Origin: an aff. Roholtiella sp. LEGE 12411
Lineage (GTDB): Bacteria > Cyanobacteriota > Cyanobacteriia > Cyanobacteriales > Nostocaceae
Length of the DNA stretch: 64,000 bases
Direction of reading: 5' to 3'
Assembly: GCF_015206995.1 (NCBI RefSeq)
Contig: NZ_JADEXR010000002.1
Coordinates: 1-64,000, forward strand
Part shown: positions 1 to 9,570 of the stretch, piece by piece
Layout of the letters: each line of letters opens with the position of its first letter
Position numbering within the stretch: position 1 is the first letter of the stretch
Program-made: the position numbers and the translations under genes
Notes under the pieces: generated by a model
What the model was told of the DNA's origin: nothing
Seen by the model: the letters and a program-made list of their open reading frames with translations, nothing else
The model's database searches: none

Positions 1-27
1 TTTCCTTTTATCAGCATTGACCAATTT

Positions 28-58
28 GTGGTCAGTTCAACATTGCTGACCACTTTTT
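28..58 (+). terminator. Intrinsic terminator of a gene left of the window
   Basis: A perfect 8-bp stem (GTGGTCAG at 28-35, CTGACCAC at 46-53) with a 10-nt loop is followed directly by five Ts and a T-rich stretch. The form fits a rho-independent terminator for a plus-strand gene ending before the window. An overlapping hairpin (TGACCA at 18-23, TGGTCA at 29-34) would compete with it. Confidence 0.65.
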
Positions 59-309
59 CTTTTCAGTGACTTTTCACCTGACCAGATATGTCAATTTTTT
101 ATCCATACTTTTCTAAGTATTATTTTCCGCTTGCTTATTTTTAGTCTAAACTCCAGTTAGTATCCAAAGCAGCGATAATTTTTACCTGTGCTTTAATTAC
201 TGGAGCAGTGGGATCTGCGTAGTGCATCTACCCAAGTACTATGCCGAAACAGATTGCGATCGCTAACGACTTGAGTCCAGAATAATTGTTAGTTGATTAT
301 CGTCAGCAA
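59..309. other. Non-coding stretch before the first gene
   Basis: AT-rich sequence after the terminator. I see no reading frame, repeat or RNA gene I can support. It holds one HIP1-like GCGATCGC octamer near 257. Confidence 0.5.
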
Positions 310-933
310 TTACCGATAAACAAGCCCTAGCCAATGAGGATAAGCATAAGAATCAGCAGCTACCAATCTTGACCCCCGATAAGTATTGAATATGAAACTG
401 GCTGTAGCCTGAAGATTATTCATTAGGTGCATATCCTTGCCAGAAGCTTCAAAGCCAATACTCCACCAGGTATTTTCCCTAATCACCAGATGGGTGATTT
501 CCACAGTACAAGAGTTATCCATATTATCATTACTTACAACTGGTTGTACTGAAAAGTCAGGCAAGACTTGATAAAGTTGTGAATAGCGAACTTTCTGCAC
601 ACTCACCCACGAAGCTTTGTCTAAAACCGTTGCAGGCTGGAAACTCTCTCCTGTGGAATCGCAACACAGCCACTTACCCCATTTTTCTGCCCTACCCTCT
701 ACTAATTCCCCAAAGCGCACTAAGTTTAATTCGGCTTGACGCCATTTAACCTCCAGCCTTCCTTGCCGCAGTTTTATCCCTAGATAATCACACCCTGGTG
801 AGTGGAGATATAAATCTTCTCTTGACTCTGGTGGTTGTAATGGGTCAACAAGACAGTTTTGCTGAAACCAAAATTTAATGCTTTGCGGGATTGTGCCAGG
901 GTAGAACCAGCGCAATTCGTTAGTTATCAGCAT
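310..933 (-). CDS. Conserved hypothetical protein, possibly CYTH-like
   Basis: This 207-residue soluble protein has no signal peptide or membrane segment, and I cannot name a family with certainty. It has alternating charged beta-strand-like stretches (YLGIKLRQGRLEVKWR at about 50-65, CTVEITHLVIRENTWWSIGFEA at about 142-163) and several Trp residues. Paired Glu/Lys/Arg on successive strands is reminiscent of a CYTH-type beta barrel that binds a phosphorylated ligand, but this is inference only. It starts at an ATG (complement of 931-933) and stands alone, with a heptamer-repeat tract just upstream. Codon use and the uninterrupted frame support a real gene. Confidence 0.7.
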   Translation of the reverse strand: MLITNELRWFYPGTIPQSIKFWFQQNCLVDPLQPPESREDLYLHSPGCDYLGIKLRQGRLEVKWRQAELNLVRFGELVEGRAEKWGKWLCCDSTGESFQPATVLDKASWVSVQKVRYSQLYQVLPDFSVQPVVSNDNMDNSCTVEITHLVIRENTWWSIGFEASGKDMHLMNNLQATASFIFNTYRGSRLVAADSYAYPHWLGLVYR

Positions 934-941
934 AATTTGTT

Positions 942-981
942 TAGTTAAAAGTCAAAGGTCAAGGGTCATGAGTTAAAAGTT
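942..981. repeat. Degenerate heptamer repeats (AGTCAAA/GGTCAAG type)
   Basis: Successive units such as AGTCAAA, GGTCAAG, GGTCATG and AGTTAAA form a short tract of the short-tandem-repeat class typical of heterocystous cyanobacteria. It lies between the unknown gene and CyanoP and has no coding role. Confidence 0.7.
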
Positions 982-1128
982 ACGAATTCTTCCCATGCTT
1001 CACCTGCTCCTCTTATCTTCCCATGTGCCAATCTAGTGCGTCATCCGAAGCGTCCCTGATGATGGGAGAATAAAAACGATAAATGACGCTGGCATTGTGT
1101 TGCTTCCAGCCCAAAGGAATCTATAGAA

Positions 1129-1674
1129 ATGTGGAAACGAATTGCATTGATTTTGCTATTAGTGTTGAGCTTCAGCTTAAGTAATTCTGGTGTTGCGGCT
1201 GCGGCTGGACTCAAAAGCTTTGTAGACACTAGTGATGGCTATCAGTTTTTATATCCTAATGGCTGGGTGCAAGTTAAGGTTGCTAACGGCCCAGATGTAG
1301 TATTTCACGATTTGATTGAGATATCTGAAAATGTATCTGTGGTGATTAGTCCGGTTCCAGAAGGCAAAACTTTGCCAGAACTAGGGACACCAACAGAAGT
1401 AGGATATAAGTTGGGAAAAGCTGCTCTGGCTCCTCCTGACTCTGGTCGCTCAGCTGAGTTAGTCAACGCCCTTGAGCGAGAAGTTGAGGGTAAAACATAC
1501 TACCTTTTAGAGTATGAGGTCAAACTTCCTAATCAGCAACAACGACATAACATCGCCAGCGTCGCTGTTAGCCGTGGTAAACTTTTTACCTTAAACGCCT
1601 CAATCCCCGAAAGGCGTTGGCAGAAAGTTAAACGTATGATTGAGAGTGTTGTGAATTCTTTTTCTGTTTATTAG
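1129..1674 (+). CDS. psbP: CyanoP, PsbP-family photosystem II assembly protein
   Basis: The 181-residue protein has a Sec-type signal peptide ([15 protein letters not shown]) and then the typical PsbP opening [20 protein letters not shown] at about 28-47. The family acts on the lumenal side of thylakoids in early photosystem II assembly or stability. Many cyanobacterial CyanoP proteins are lipoproteins with a lipobox Cys; here the signal region ends [10 protein letters not shown] with no Cys, so cleavage by signal peptidase I after AAA is more likely. The C-terminal part ([35 protein letters not shown]) matches the PsbP fold. The gene is monocistronic in appearance, with maf 150 bp downstream. 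Confidence 0.88.
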   Translation: MWKRIALILLLVLSFSLSNSGVAAAAGLKSFVDTSDGYQFLYPNGWVQVKVANGPDVVFHDLIEISENVSVVISPVPEGKTLPELGTPTEVGYKLGKAALAPPDSGRSAELVNALEREVEGKTYYLLEYEVKLPNQQQRHNIASVAVSRGKLFTLNASIPERRWQKVKRMIESVVNSFSVY

Positions 1675-1823
1675 TTAAGGTTCAACAGACGAGATTATTC
1701 TCTTACCAGAAGCTGCTCTTTGAGCGTCTACGCGTCTTTACAGGAGTCAAGGATCAAGAGTCATTTGTCATTAGTTATTTTCTTCCCTGCTACTTTATCT
1801 GTCTCATCTCGCCCTGCTTGTTT

Positions 1824-2417
1824 ATGGGAATTCCACCCTTTATACTCGCTTCTGCTTCTCCAGCACGACGCCGTTTGCTGCAAACTGTTGGCATTGAACC
1901 GATAGTCAGACCTAGTGATTTTGATGAGTCGCAAATTCAAGTAAATGAGCCTGCACAATTGGTCACAACCCTTGCTCAGTGCAAAGCGGAAACTGTGGCC
2001 CCGCAGTTTGAATCAGCTTTAATTATGGGTTGTGATTCAGTTTTGTCACTCAATGGTGAGATTCATGGCAAACCAGCAAACGCCTCAGAGGCGATCGCTC
2101 GTTGGCAGGTGATGCAAGGTAGCTTTGGCGACTTATACACAGGTCATGCCTTGATTGACCTTTCCCAAAACCGCACCATAGTTAAGTCTCAAGTAACAAG
2201 GGTTTATTTTGGTCAAATGAGCGATCGCACAATTGCTGCCTATGTGGCCACAGGTGAACCCCTCAAGTGTGCTGGAGCCTTCGCTCTCGAAGGTTTTGGT
2301 AGTCTATTTGTGGAAAAAATCGCAGGCTGTCACAGCAACGTGATTGGACTCAGTTTGCCCCTGCTGCGGTACATGCTAGAAGAACTGGGATACGATGTCA
2401 CAGATTTCTGGGGATAA
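1824..2417 (+). CDS. maf: Maf-family nucleoside triphosphate pyrophosphatase
   Basis: The 197-residue protein hydrolyses non-canonical or house-cleaning nucleoside triphosphates to monophosphates. The N-terminal [16 protein letters not shown] (phosphate-binding S-x-x-R-R), the central [23 protein letters not shown] with the catalytic Asp, and the C-terminal [32 protein letters not shown] are all family hallmarks. A TTG at 1818 opens the frame slightly earlier, but the ATG at 1824 gives the usual [13 protein letters not shown] start and is preferred. Its 3' end overlaps a possible minus-strand gene. Confidence 0.93.
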   Translation: MGIPPFILASASPARRRLLQTVGIEPIVRPSDFDESQIQVNEPAQLVTTLAQCKAETVAPQFESALIMGCDSVLSLNGEIHGKPANASEAIARWQVMQGSFGDLYTGHALIDLSQNRTIVKSQVTRVYFGQMSDRTIAAYVATGEPLKCAGAFALEGFGSLFVEKIAGCHSNVIGLSLPLLRYMLEELGYDVTDFWG

Positions 2418-2677
2418 TTATTTGTCATTTGTCCAAAGTTAATGACTAATGACTCGTAACGAAATTGCCTAGTATGTAGTAGTGCTTCCTCATAATCTGG
2501 AATCCAAACTAGCCAATCATCTTCAGAAACCGGACACAATAAAAGTGCTTCGTCAAAACTGAATGGGTTGGGAAGGTGCAAAAGCTCTACCCAAGTAAAA
2601 GCTTTTAAGTGTTTGCTTATATTGCAAGCCAGAGCAGGTAGGGTACGGCAAGCTGTAGACTGGCAACTAGATAACAT
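2330..2677 (-). CDS. Small conserved-looking protein with a repeat-derived tail
   Basis: This is a 115-residue reading frame. Its first 75 residues look like a genuine small cyanobacterial protein, with an acidic, Trp-rich segment ([32 protein letters not shown]) that I recall seeing in unnamed cyanobacterial proteins. After about residue 76 the frame runs through TCATTAGTCATTAAC-type heptamer repeats and then antisense to the 3' end of maf, so the C-terminal 40 residues are probably not ancestral. The start lies only 13 bp from the pcyA start on the other strand, so the promoters must overlap. No function can be given. Confidence 0.5.
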   Translation of the reverse strand: MLSSCQSTACRTLPALACNISKHLKAFTWVELLHLPNPFSFDEALLLCPVSEDDWLVWIPDYEEALLHTRQFRYESLVINFGQMTNNYPQKSVTSYPSSSSMYRSRGKLSPITLL

Positions 2678-2690
2678 TTCTCAGTAGAAC

Positions 2691-3428
2691 ATGTCATTTA
2701 CTTCTATTCCCTCACTGCGTGAGCAACAACATCCCCTAATTCGTCAGCTAGCTGATTGCATTGAGGCAGCTTGGCATCAGCACCTGGATCTGTCGCCTTA
2801 CCAGTTGCCTGCTGAGTTAGGGTATGTGGAAGGTAGACTAGAGGGCGAAAAACTAATTATTCAGAACAGCTGTTACCAAACACCCCAGTTCCGAAAAATG
2901 CACTTGGAATTGGCAAAAGTAGGAAATATGCTGGATATTTTGCACTGTGTGATGTTTCCCCGTCCAGAATACGACCTGCCGATGTTTGGTTGTGATTTAG
3001 TTGCGGGTAGGGGTCAAATTAGTGCAGCGATCGCAGACCTTTCTCCTGTTCATATAGAGCGTGCCTTACCAGAATCTTATACTTCTGCGCTGACGGCACT
3101 ATCAACCCTTAACTTTTCCCAACCTCGTGAATTACCTGAATGGGGAAATATCTTTTCTGATTTTTGTATCTTTGTGCGCCCCGGTTCCCCAGAAGAAGAA
3201 GCGATGTTTCTCTCCCGCGTACATGATTTTTTAGACATTCATTGCACTCAGGCGATCGCCTCTAGTCCAGTTTCGCCTGAACAAGTAACACAAAATCTCG
3301 CTGGACAACATAACTACTGCACCAAACAGCAGCAAAACGATAAAACCCGCCGGGTATTGGAAAAAGCCTTTGGCTCAGCTTGGGCAGAACATTACATGAG
3401 CACAGTTTTATTTGACCTCCCAAAATAA
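2691..3428 (+). CDS. pcyA: Phycocyanobilin:ferredoxin oxidoreductase PcyA
   Basis: The 245-residue soluble enzyme makes the four-electron reduction of biliverdin IXa to phycocyanobilin using reduced ferredoxin, supplying the chromophore for phycobilisomes and phytochromes. The active-site residues are in place: Glu73, His85 (in [20 protein letters not shown]) and Asp102 correspond to Glu76, His88 and Asp105 of the Synechocystis enzyme. Length and the ferredoxin-dependent bilin reductase signature are complete. The start is the ATG at 2691. It is divergent from a small minus-strand frame and stands 465 bp before devB. Confidence 0.95.
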   Translation: MSFTSIPSLREQQHPLIRQLADCIEAAWHQHLDLSPYQLPAELGYVEGRLEGEKLIIQNSCYQTPQFRKMHLELAKVGNMLDILHCVMFPRPEYDLPMFGCDLVAGRGQISAAIADLSPVHIERALPESYTSALTALSTLNFSQPRELPEWGNIFSDFCIFVRPGSPEEEAMFLSRVHDFLDIHCTQAIASSPVSPEQVTQNLAGQHNYCTKQQQNDKTRRVLEKAFGSAWAEHYMSTVLFDLPK

Positions 3429-3893
3429 TCATCCTCCTATCTCTGCCTCCCTCATCCTCCCCATCTGTAGGCTCTGTTACGTTTTCCCGTAACTGATGAA
3501 TGTAGAATTCATTCAACGAGAGTTTGATGGAGTCCCAAAACAGCAGCAAGGTTTTTGGAGCAAATAGCCAAAGATGGTCTATTGCTTTGATAGATATAAG
3601 CGCCCAACCCTGCTAACAGGTTGACCAGAAAGTTAAGGAAACTGTGATGTTAGGAATACTCAAGTTGACAGACATTTTTTAGTTGGTTTCTGACTTAACT
3701 AATGGCAATACCTTTCGGTTCAGGGTAAAGGCTGAAATTTACCTTAATGTTCAACCTTTTCCCAGTCCACAAAGGTGATTCAGAATGCTTATTAAGGGAA
3801 AGTATTGATGCAGCTGGCTGTTTACTAAAAACCCTTTTTGACTAAACTTTTTTTACTGCCATCACCACAATTCAGATAAATAGGCAACATACC
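3429..3893. promoter_or_regulatory. Long leader region upstream of devB
   Basis: This 465-bp gap holds no supported gene. It starts with C-rich CTCCCTCATCCTCCCC-type sequence, common after genes in this window, and then becomes AT-rich toward devB. In Anabaena, devBCA expression needs NtcA and HetR. I looked for GTA-N8-TAC and did not find a convincing copy, so the promoter is placed here by position only. Confidence 0.4.
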
Positions 3894-5318
3894 ATGTCAA
3901 GGGTGACTGAGAAGCCAAAGCCAAGCGAGCAGCCACTTAATCATGAACAAGCGAAGATTTGGTGGGGCATTGCTGTAGCCGTGCCGATAGTAATCGCCGC
4001 CGGGATACTAGGTACAGCAAAAATCGAGCAGTTAAGAAAATTAACTACGCCCGTACCCGTAGCGCCAGTTGCTAACAGTATTAGTGCTGTTGGGCGTTTA
4101 GAGCCACGGGGAGAAGTCGTTAAACTGTCTGCCCCCAGCGGCGGATTGGCAGCATCGTCACGAATTCAGCAACTCTTTGTGAGAGAAGGAGAGCGAGTAA
4201 AGCAAGGTCAAGTGGTTGCGATTTTGGATAACCGCGATACCCAAGTAGCAGCAGTGGAAGAAGCAAAGGCCAAACTGCAAGAATCCCGTGCGAATTTAGC
4301 GCAAGTAAGAGCCGGTTCACCAAGAGACATTCAAGCTCAAAGAGCAGTCATCGCTCGCTTACAAGCCGAGTTAAGTGGAGAAAGGGATGCTCAGCAAGCA
4401 ACGATCGCTCGGATCGCCGCCCAGTTAAGTGGGGAAAAAATCGCTCAACAAGCAATGGTGAATCGCCTAGAAGCTGAACTGACTGGGCAAAGAGATACTT
4501 TAAGAGCGACACTTACAAGGATCAGAGCCGAGCAACGCAATGCCCAAGTCGATGCTGGACGCTATGATATGTTGTACCGTGAAGGTGCGATTTCTCAACA
4601 AGAACGGGACAGAAGACGCCTAAGTGCCATAACTTCCAATCAGCAGGTTGTCGAAAGCCAAGCCACCTTAAGGCAGACACTGGCAACTCTACGACAACAA
4701 CTTGCCGAAGCTAGAGCCAATCAGATAAAAAATTTAGCAACTTTGCAACAGCAGCTGATCGAAGCCAGAGTTAACCGCGACAAAACTATAGCAACTTTGC
4801 AAAGACAAATCGACGAAGAAAGAGCCAAACTAAGCAGAATCCTCGATGTGAGTCCTACCAATATGCAAGTGGTGCAAGCTCAAGTTAGCAATGCGATCGC
4901 AAATGTCAGAAAAGCGGAAGCAGAACTGAAGTTGAGCTATGTTCAAGCACCAATCGCTGGAGAGATTTTAAAAATTCACACCAAATCAGGCGAAACCATA
5001 AGTTCAAATGGCATTGCTGAGATTGGACAAACTAATCAGATGTTTGTGATTGCTGAAGTCCCTGAAGACGGTATTGGTAAAGTACGTGTCGGTCAAAATG
5101 CCACTATTACCAGTGATAATGGCGCGTTTAACGGTGAATTAAAGGGAACTGTCACTGAAATTGGCAGAAAAATTGGCAAAAAAGACGTGCTAAATACAGA
5201 TCCAGCCGCAGATGTAGATGCCAGAGTTGTAGAAGTTAAAATCGCTCTATCTCCAGAAGATAGCCAGCTAGTTTCTGGTTTGACCTACGCTAAAGTAGTT
5301 GTTGAAATTAATATCTAA
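3894..5318 (+). CDS. devB: DevB-like membrane fusion protein of a DevBCA exporter
   Basis: The 474-residue HlyD-type periplasmic adaptor has one N-terminal membrane segment (about 22-44), then a DevB-typical SISAVGRLEPRGEVVKLSAP and a lipoyl-like half ending VREGERVKQGQVVAIL. A long coiled coil with many Gln, Ala and Arg residues (about 110-330) follows, then a second lipoyl/beta-barrel half (LSYVQAPIAGEILKIHTKSGE). With DevC and DevA and an outer-membrane TolC partner, the family exports heterocyst glycolipids to build the laminated layer that keeps oxygen out. Internal repeats in the coiled coil (ARLQAELSGERDAQQATIAR) are seen. Several DevBCA paralogues exist in such genomes, so the exact substrate is inferred. 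Confidence 0.88.
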   Translation: MSRVTEKPKPSEQPLNHEQAKIWWGIAVAVPIVIAAGILGTAKIEQLRKLTTPVPVAPVANSISAVGRLEPRGEVVKLSAPSGGLAASSRIQQLFVREGERVKQGQVVAILDNRDTQVAAVEEAKAKLQESRANLAQVRAGSPRDIQAQRAVIARLQAELSGERDAQQATIARIAAQLSGEKIAQQAMVNRLEAELTGQRDTLRATLTRIRAEQRNAQVDAGRYDMLYREGAISQQERDRRRLSAITSNQQVVESQATLRQTLATLRQQLAEARANQIKNLATLQQQLIEARVNRDKTIATLQRQIDEERAKLSRILDVSPTNMQVVQAQVSNAIANVRKAEAELKLSYVQAPIAGEILKIHTKSGETISSNGIAEIGQTNQMFVIAEVPEDGIGKVRVGQNATITSDNGAFNGELKGTVTEIGRKIGKKDVLNTDPAADVDARVVEVKIALSPEDSQLVSGLTYAKVVVEINI

Positions 5319-5509
5319 TCAAGTTATGGGTGAGCAGTAATGACATCATTTTATCTGCAATACTTGTTATTATTTATCATCCAGTTAATCAGAATCACTA
5401 ATTAAAGTTACCAATTATCCATCACCATAATAGATTAATAAACTAATTATCTAGAAATTAATATAAGTGATTTTTTTAATTAGCTATTAACTGCTTATAA
5501 ACATAGAAA

Positions 5510-6664
5510 ATGAATCAAAAAATACCTTTGTCTTGGCTACAACTGACAAGAGAAAAAACTCGTCTAGCCGTGGCTTTAGCAGGAATTGCCTTTGCGGATA
5601 TTTTAATGTTTATGCAACTTGGTTTCCGTGACGCTCTTTATTATAGTAACGTTCGGTTACATACCAGCTTGCAAGGCGATATTGTTTTAATTAACAGCCA
5701 ATCTAACGCTCTGTTGGCGATGAAAAGTTTTTCTCAACGACGGTTATATAAAGCTTTAGATTTGCAAGCAGTACAATCAGTACATCCTATATATTTGGAC
5801 TATACAAGTTGGAAAAATCCTGTAACAGGTCGTCCTCGTAATATCCTAATTTTTGGCATTAACCCGGAAGTTAACCTGTTAAACTTACCTGGAGTTCAGG
5901 AAAACTTAGATAAAGTTAAATTACCAGATGTCGTTTTATATGACCGTTCTTCTAGGGTAGAGTATGGCCCAATTGCAACTAACTTTGAGCAAGGAAAGAC
6001 TGTGACAGCAGAGGTCAGAAGGAGGCAAGTTAAAGTAGGAGGACTATTTACACTAGGCGCATCATTTGGGGCAGATGGTAATTTAATTACGAGTGATGTT
6101 AACTTTCTACGGATATTCACCAATCGTCAGCGAGGATTAGTTGATATTGGACTAATTAGATTAAAGCCAGGAGCTAATACTACAGTTGTTGTTCAAAATT
6201 TACGGAAATATTTACCTCAAGATATCAATGTTTTAACTAAGCAAGAATTTATTGATTTTGAGCGGAATTACTGGGCAAGTGGTACGGCTATTGGGTTTAT
6301 TTTCACGTTAGGGACAATCATGGGTTTCATTGTGGGAACTGTAATTGTGTATCAAATACTTTATACAGAAGTTACGGATCATTTAGCTGAGTATGCCACT
6401 CTCAAAGCAATAGGCTATACACAAAAATATTTGTTAATTGTGATTTTACAAGAGGCTTTGTTGTTAGCCATTTTAGGATATGTTCCTGGATTTACTTTTA
6501 CAATGTTTCTTTATCAAAGGGCTAGAGAAGCTACACTTTTACCAGTTTTTATGAGTTTTGAGCGCGCGGTGATGGTCTTAATTATGACTATTGTAATGTG
6601 CTTTATTTCTGGTGCTATAGCTGTACGAAAACTACGTTCTGCTGATCCAGCAGATATTTTTTAA
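5510..6664 (+). CDS. devC: DevC-like ABC exporter permease
   Basis: The 384-residue FtsX/MacB-type inner-membrane permease has one N-terminal membrane helix (about 18-38), a periplasmic domain of about 200 residues (ISVHPIYLDYTSWKNP, GIDP-like IFGINPEVNLLNLPG) and three C-terminal helices (about 262-285, 310-335, 350-372). The start MNQKIPLSWLQLTREKTRLAVALAGIAF is the DevC family signature. It lies 191 bp after devB and 159 bp before devA, all on one strand. It forms the membrane channel of the glycolipid exporter. Confidence 0.88.
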   Translation: MNQKIPLSWLQLTREKTRLAVALAGIAFADILMFMQLGFRDALYYSNVRLHTSLQGDIVLINSQSNALLAMKSFSQRRLYKALDLQAVQSVHPIYLDYTSWKNPVTGRPRNILIFGINPEVNLLNLPGVQENLDKVKLPDVVLYDRSSRVEYGPIATNFEQGKTVTAEVRRRQVKVGGLFTLGASFGADGNLITSDVNFLRIFTNRQRGLVDIGLIRLKPGANTTVVVQNLRKYLPQDINVLTKQEFIDFERNYWASGTAIGFIFTLGTIMGFIVGTVIVYQILYTEVTDHLAEYATLKAIGYTQKYLLIVILQEALLLAILGYVPGFTFTMFLYQRAREATLLPVFMSFERAVMVLIMTIVMCFISGAIAVRKLRSADPADIF

Positions 6665-6823
6665 TTAAAGCTTACCAACAATTTTTATTTGGAACATTGT
6701 GAATTAAAAATTAATTATAAACAAATATTATAAGGTCGTGATTCATGATTTATAGTTGAGAGATTATAAATTCTCACCCTTGCTAAACCATCTCAATAAA
6801 GCTAACTTTTAGCTACCAAATTT

Positions 6824-7531
6824 ATGAATAGAAAAGAACCAGTAATTACCATTAAAAATCTGAATCACTACTATGGCAAAGGCGCACTAAAAAGACAAAT
6901 TTTATTTGACATTAACCTAGATATTTATGCTGGAGAGATTGTAATTATGACTGGGCCATCAGGGTCAGGTAAAACAACATTACTGAGCTTGATTGGTGGT
7001 TTGCGGTCAGTACAAGAAGGAAGTTTGAAATTTTTAGGTGAAGAACTATTTGGTGTCAGTCAGAATAAGTTGGTGCAGATGCGACGCAAAATAGGTTATA
7101 TTTTCCAAGCTCATAATTTACTGGGGTTCTTAACTGCTAGACAAAATGTACAAATGGCGGTGGAGTTGAACGAAAATATTGCTCAAACTGATGCAGTAGC
7201 TAAGTCAGAAGGTATGCTAGGGGCTGTTGGTTTAAAAGAACGAATTAATTACTACCCAGACAATCTTTCTGGTGGACAAAAACAAAGAATAGCGATCGCC
7301 CGCGCCTTGGTGAATCGTCCCCCACTGGTGCTAGCAGATGAACCAACAGCCGCTTTGGACAAACAATCAGGACGCGATGTTGTAGAAATAATGCAGAGCC
7401 TTGCCAAAGAGCAAGGAACTACTATTTTGTTAGTGACGCACGACAACCGCATTTTGGATATAGCCGATCGCATCGTAGAAATGGAAGATGGTCTTTTAGC
7501 CCGTAATTCCCAAAGTGCAATTATTAGTTAG
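6824..7531 (+). CDS. devA: DevA-like ABC exporter ATPase
   Basis: The 235-residue ATP-binding subunit of the LolD/MacB type has Walker A GPSGSGKTT at 44-52, the Q-loop in GYIFQAHNLL, signature LSGGQ at 148-152, Walker B LVLADEP at 168-174 and H-loop His206. All motifs are intact, so it should be active. It ends the devB-devC-devA run and powers glycolipid export. The three genes have gaps of 150-200 bp, larger than usual for a tight operon, but share strand and order. Confidence 0.9.
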   Translation: MNRKEPVITIKNLNHYYGKGALKRQILFDINLDIYAGEIVIMTGPSGSGKTTLLSLIGGLRSVQEGSLKFLGEELFGVSQNKLVQMRRKIGYIFQAHNLLGFLTARQNVQMAVELNENIAQTDAVAKSEGMLGAVGLKERINYYPDNLSGGQKQRIAIARALVNRPPLVLADEPTAALDKQSGRDVVEIMQSLAKEQGTTILLVTHDNRILDIADRIVEMEDGLLARNSQSAIIS

Positions 7532-7610
7532 GCTTCTAAAGCCAGAAATCAGCGAACCTACCGAAATAACGTATAACTCGTAACTATATATCTGCACCCT
7601 GAAGCCACAA

Positions 7611-8432
7611 TTATTGTCTAGCCGAGCCTGATTTTTTCATTCCAGACTGCTGAGGTTGAGTTGGGGCATTTGGTTGGCGGCTTGTGCGAAAAGTCACATT
7701 CACGCCTTCATTCGATTGTTCTAGCACCAGCAGAGGCGTAGGCTTAGCTTTTTGATCCCAATGCATGGTAGCAATCCGTCCTTGAATTGTTGGTTGCCAG
7801 GTATCTTCGTTTTCTATTGGACTAAGATAAGTTTCAATACAGTCAATAATTTGGCTAATAGTCGCAGAAGTTGCTTGCGTCGGCAACTTCATTAACCGGA
7901 TTTGAATGCGAAACAGTACTCGCTTAGCAGAGATCTCTGGACTACCAGTTTCATACTCTACATCAAAAGTTTCATCCACTTGTCGTCCGGCGCTATTGGC
8001 AATTCCTAGTGTTCCTTGTTGAGCTTGATTTGGACGCAGAGCTTGAGAAATTTTATCTTTGACTTTTATCTTAACTTGATTCAGGATCGCAAAATGAAAT
8101 ACCTCCTCTGACATCCGCATTCGCAAATAATCTAAGTTAAAGTCCCGTGAGTTGACTAAATCTGGATTAGTTTCCATTTTGCGAATTGTTTCCAGCGCCA
8201 GCTTAAACTTTTTATCTAGTTCTCGCACGCGGAATTTTTCAAACCTGATTTTTTTCTCCAGCTGATTCATCTGAAGCTTGCCATACACAATCAAAGCAAT
8301 TACCGTTAAAGCCAGTCCTCCAGAGGTTATCACCAAAAAAGGTGGTGTTTGGGGATCGCTTGCTGGCACTTCCTGAGATGCCTTTTTAGTTTTTAACCCT
8401 GGGGATTGGGCAAGAAACATCGAAGTGAGCAT
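7611..8432 (-). CDS. Conserved cyanobacterial protein with one membrane helix
   Basis: This 273-residue protein has an N-terminal membrane helix (about 34-55, FLVITSGGLALTVIALIVYGKL), then a charged helical stretch (MNQLEKKIRFEKFRVRELDKKFKLALETIRKMETN) and a mixed alpha/beta domain. I do not recognise a named family. The C-terminus is Pro, Gln and Ser-rich. A TTG at 8441 would extend it by three residues; the ATG at 8432 is used here, and the ATG at 8420 is also possible. It is convergent with devA and divergent from the HAD phosphatase gene. Confidence 0.75.
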   Translation of the reverse strand: MLTSMFLAQSPGLKTKKASQEVPASDPQTPPFLVITSGGLALTVIALIVYGKLQMNQLEKKIRFEKFRVRELDKKFKLALETIRKMETNPDLVNSRDFNLDYLRMRMSEEVFHFAILNQVKIKVKDKISQALRPNQAQQGTLGIANSAGRQVDETFDVEYETGSPEISAKRVLFRIQIRLMKLPTQATSATISQIIDCIETYLSPIENEDTWQPTIQGRIATMHWDQKAKPTPLLVLEQSNEGVNVTFRTSRQPNAPTQPQQSGMKKSGSARQ

Positions 8433-8536
8433 GGTTAACAAACTGAAAAACTTGACTCCTGATTTTTAGGATGCCCAAATCTTGAATGCCATCTTGCTGT
8501 ATCATTAATGTTTTTTACAGCTTTTTTAAACCGTAT

Positions 8537-9382
8537 ATGTCCAGACACTTGAATGTCACTGCTGGAGGTTCAAAAGACCCAAAGCCACTATCTGAGATTT
8601 CATTCAGTTGCTTGAGCAATATTCGTCTTGTTGCTACAGATATGGATGGCACTCTCACTAGACGAGGAAAATTTACTGCTGCACTATTGCAAGCGCTGGA
8701 GGATTTGGCCGCATCTGATATCAAGGTACTAATTGTCACAGGACGTTCAGCCGGTTGGGTAAGTGGACTAAGTAGCTTGATGCCCATCGCCGGAGCCATA
8801 GCAGAAAACGGTGGTTTATTCTTTCCATCTGGGAACCAGAAACCAGTAACCTTAACACCTATTCCCGATTTAGTTAACCATCGCCAGCACTTAGCTACAG
8901 CTTTTAGACAATTACAAAAGAAATTTTCCCAAATCCAGGAATCTGCTGACAATCGCTTTCGCATCACCGACTGGACATTTGATGTAGCTGCTTTGAATCC
9001 AAGTGAACTACAAACCCTCGACAATCTCTGTCAGCAGATGGGTTGGGGATTCACCTACAGCAATGTGCAGTGCCACATTAAACCCCAAGGGCAAGATAAG
9101 GCTGTGGGCTTGTTACAGGTATTGTGCGAATACTTACCCAAGTACTCATCAGAGCAAGTTGTTACCGTTGGCGATAGCCCCAATGATGAAAGTTTATTTA
9201 ATCAGAGTTATTTTCCGGTTTCTGTGGGCGTAGCGAATGTGCTGGAATATATGAATCAGTTGCAGTATCAGCCTGCTTATGTAACTACATCTGCTGAAGG
9301 TGAAGGATTTTGTGAGTTATCTAGTTATCTTCTAAAAAGATTGGAAATACCCAAAAGTCAAGCAGTGCCAGACTTGCTCTAG
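8537..9382 (+). CDS. HAD-superfamily hydrolase, Cof/IIB type
   Basis: A soluble phosphatase of about 281 residues. Motif I VATDMDGTLT carries the nucleophile Asp35 and the acid/base Asp37, motif II is LIVTGRSAGWV, and the C-terminal motif is VVTVGDSPNDESLF. A cap domain lies between about 100 and 200. The IAENGGLFF segment places it in the Cof-type IIB group, which acts on small phosphorylated sugars or similar metabolites; the substrate cannot be read from sequence. An in-frame ATG at 8486 gives 17 more residues, but these are poorly hydrophilic and unlikely; the ATG at 8537 is preferred. Confidence 0.85.
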   Translation: MSRHLNVTAGGSKDPKPLSEISFSCLSNIRLVATDMDGTLTRRGKFTAALLQALEDLAASDIKVLIVTGRSAGWVSGLSSLMPIAGAIAENGGLFFPSGNQKPVTLTPIPDLVNHRQHLATAFRQLQKKFSQIQESADNRFRITDWTFDVAALNPSELQTLDNLCQQMGWGFTYSNVQCHIKPQGQDKAVGLLQVLCEYLPKYSSEQVVTVGDSPNDESLFNQSYFPVSVGVANVLEYMNQLQYQPAYVTTSAEGEGFCELSSYLLKRLEIPKSQAVPDLL

Positions 9383-9570
9383 AATGGGTTGGTAGCACTG
9401 AATTTATAACGATGACAGTTATTCTACCTATAGGTATCGACAAGGTTGCGATCGCTCGGTGTTGACTTTGATAATACTCACTGATAAATCATAGAATCAG
9501 TAGCCGTCTAACTCCAGGGTAAGATTTTGGTTTGGGGTTTTGCTAGTTATTAGTGCGATCGCTATATTTG

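Noticed and set aside
3262-3549. Minus-strand frame over the pcyA 3' end
   Set aside because: It overlaps pcyA and C-rich non-coding sequence, with no protein-like features.
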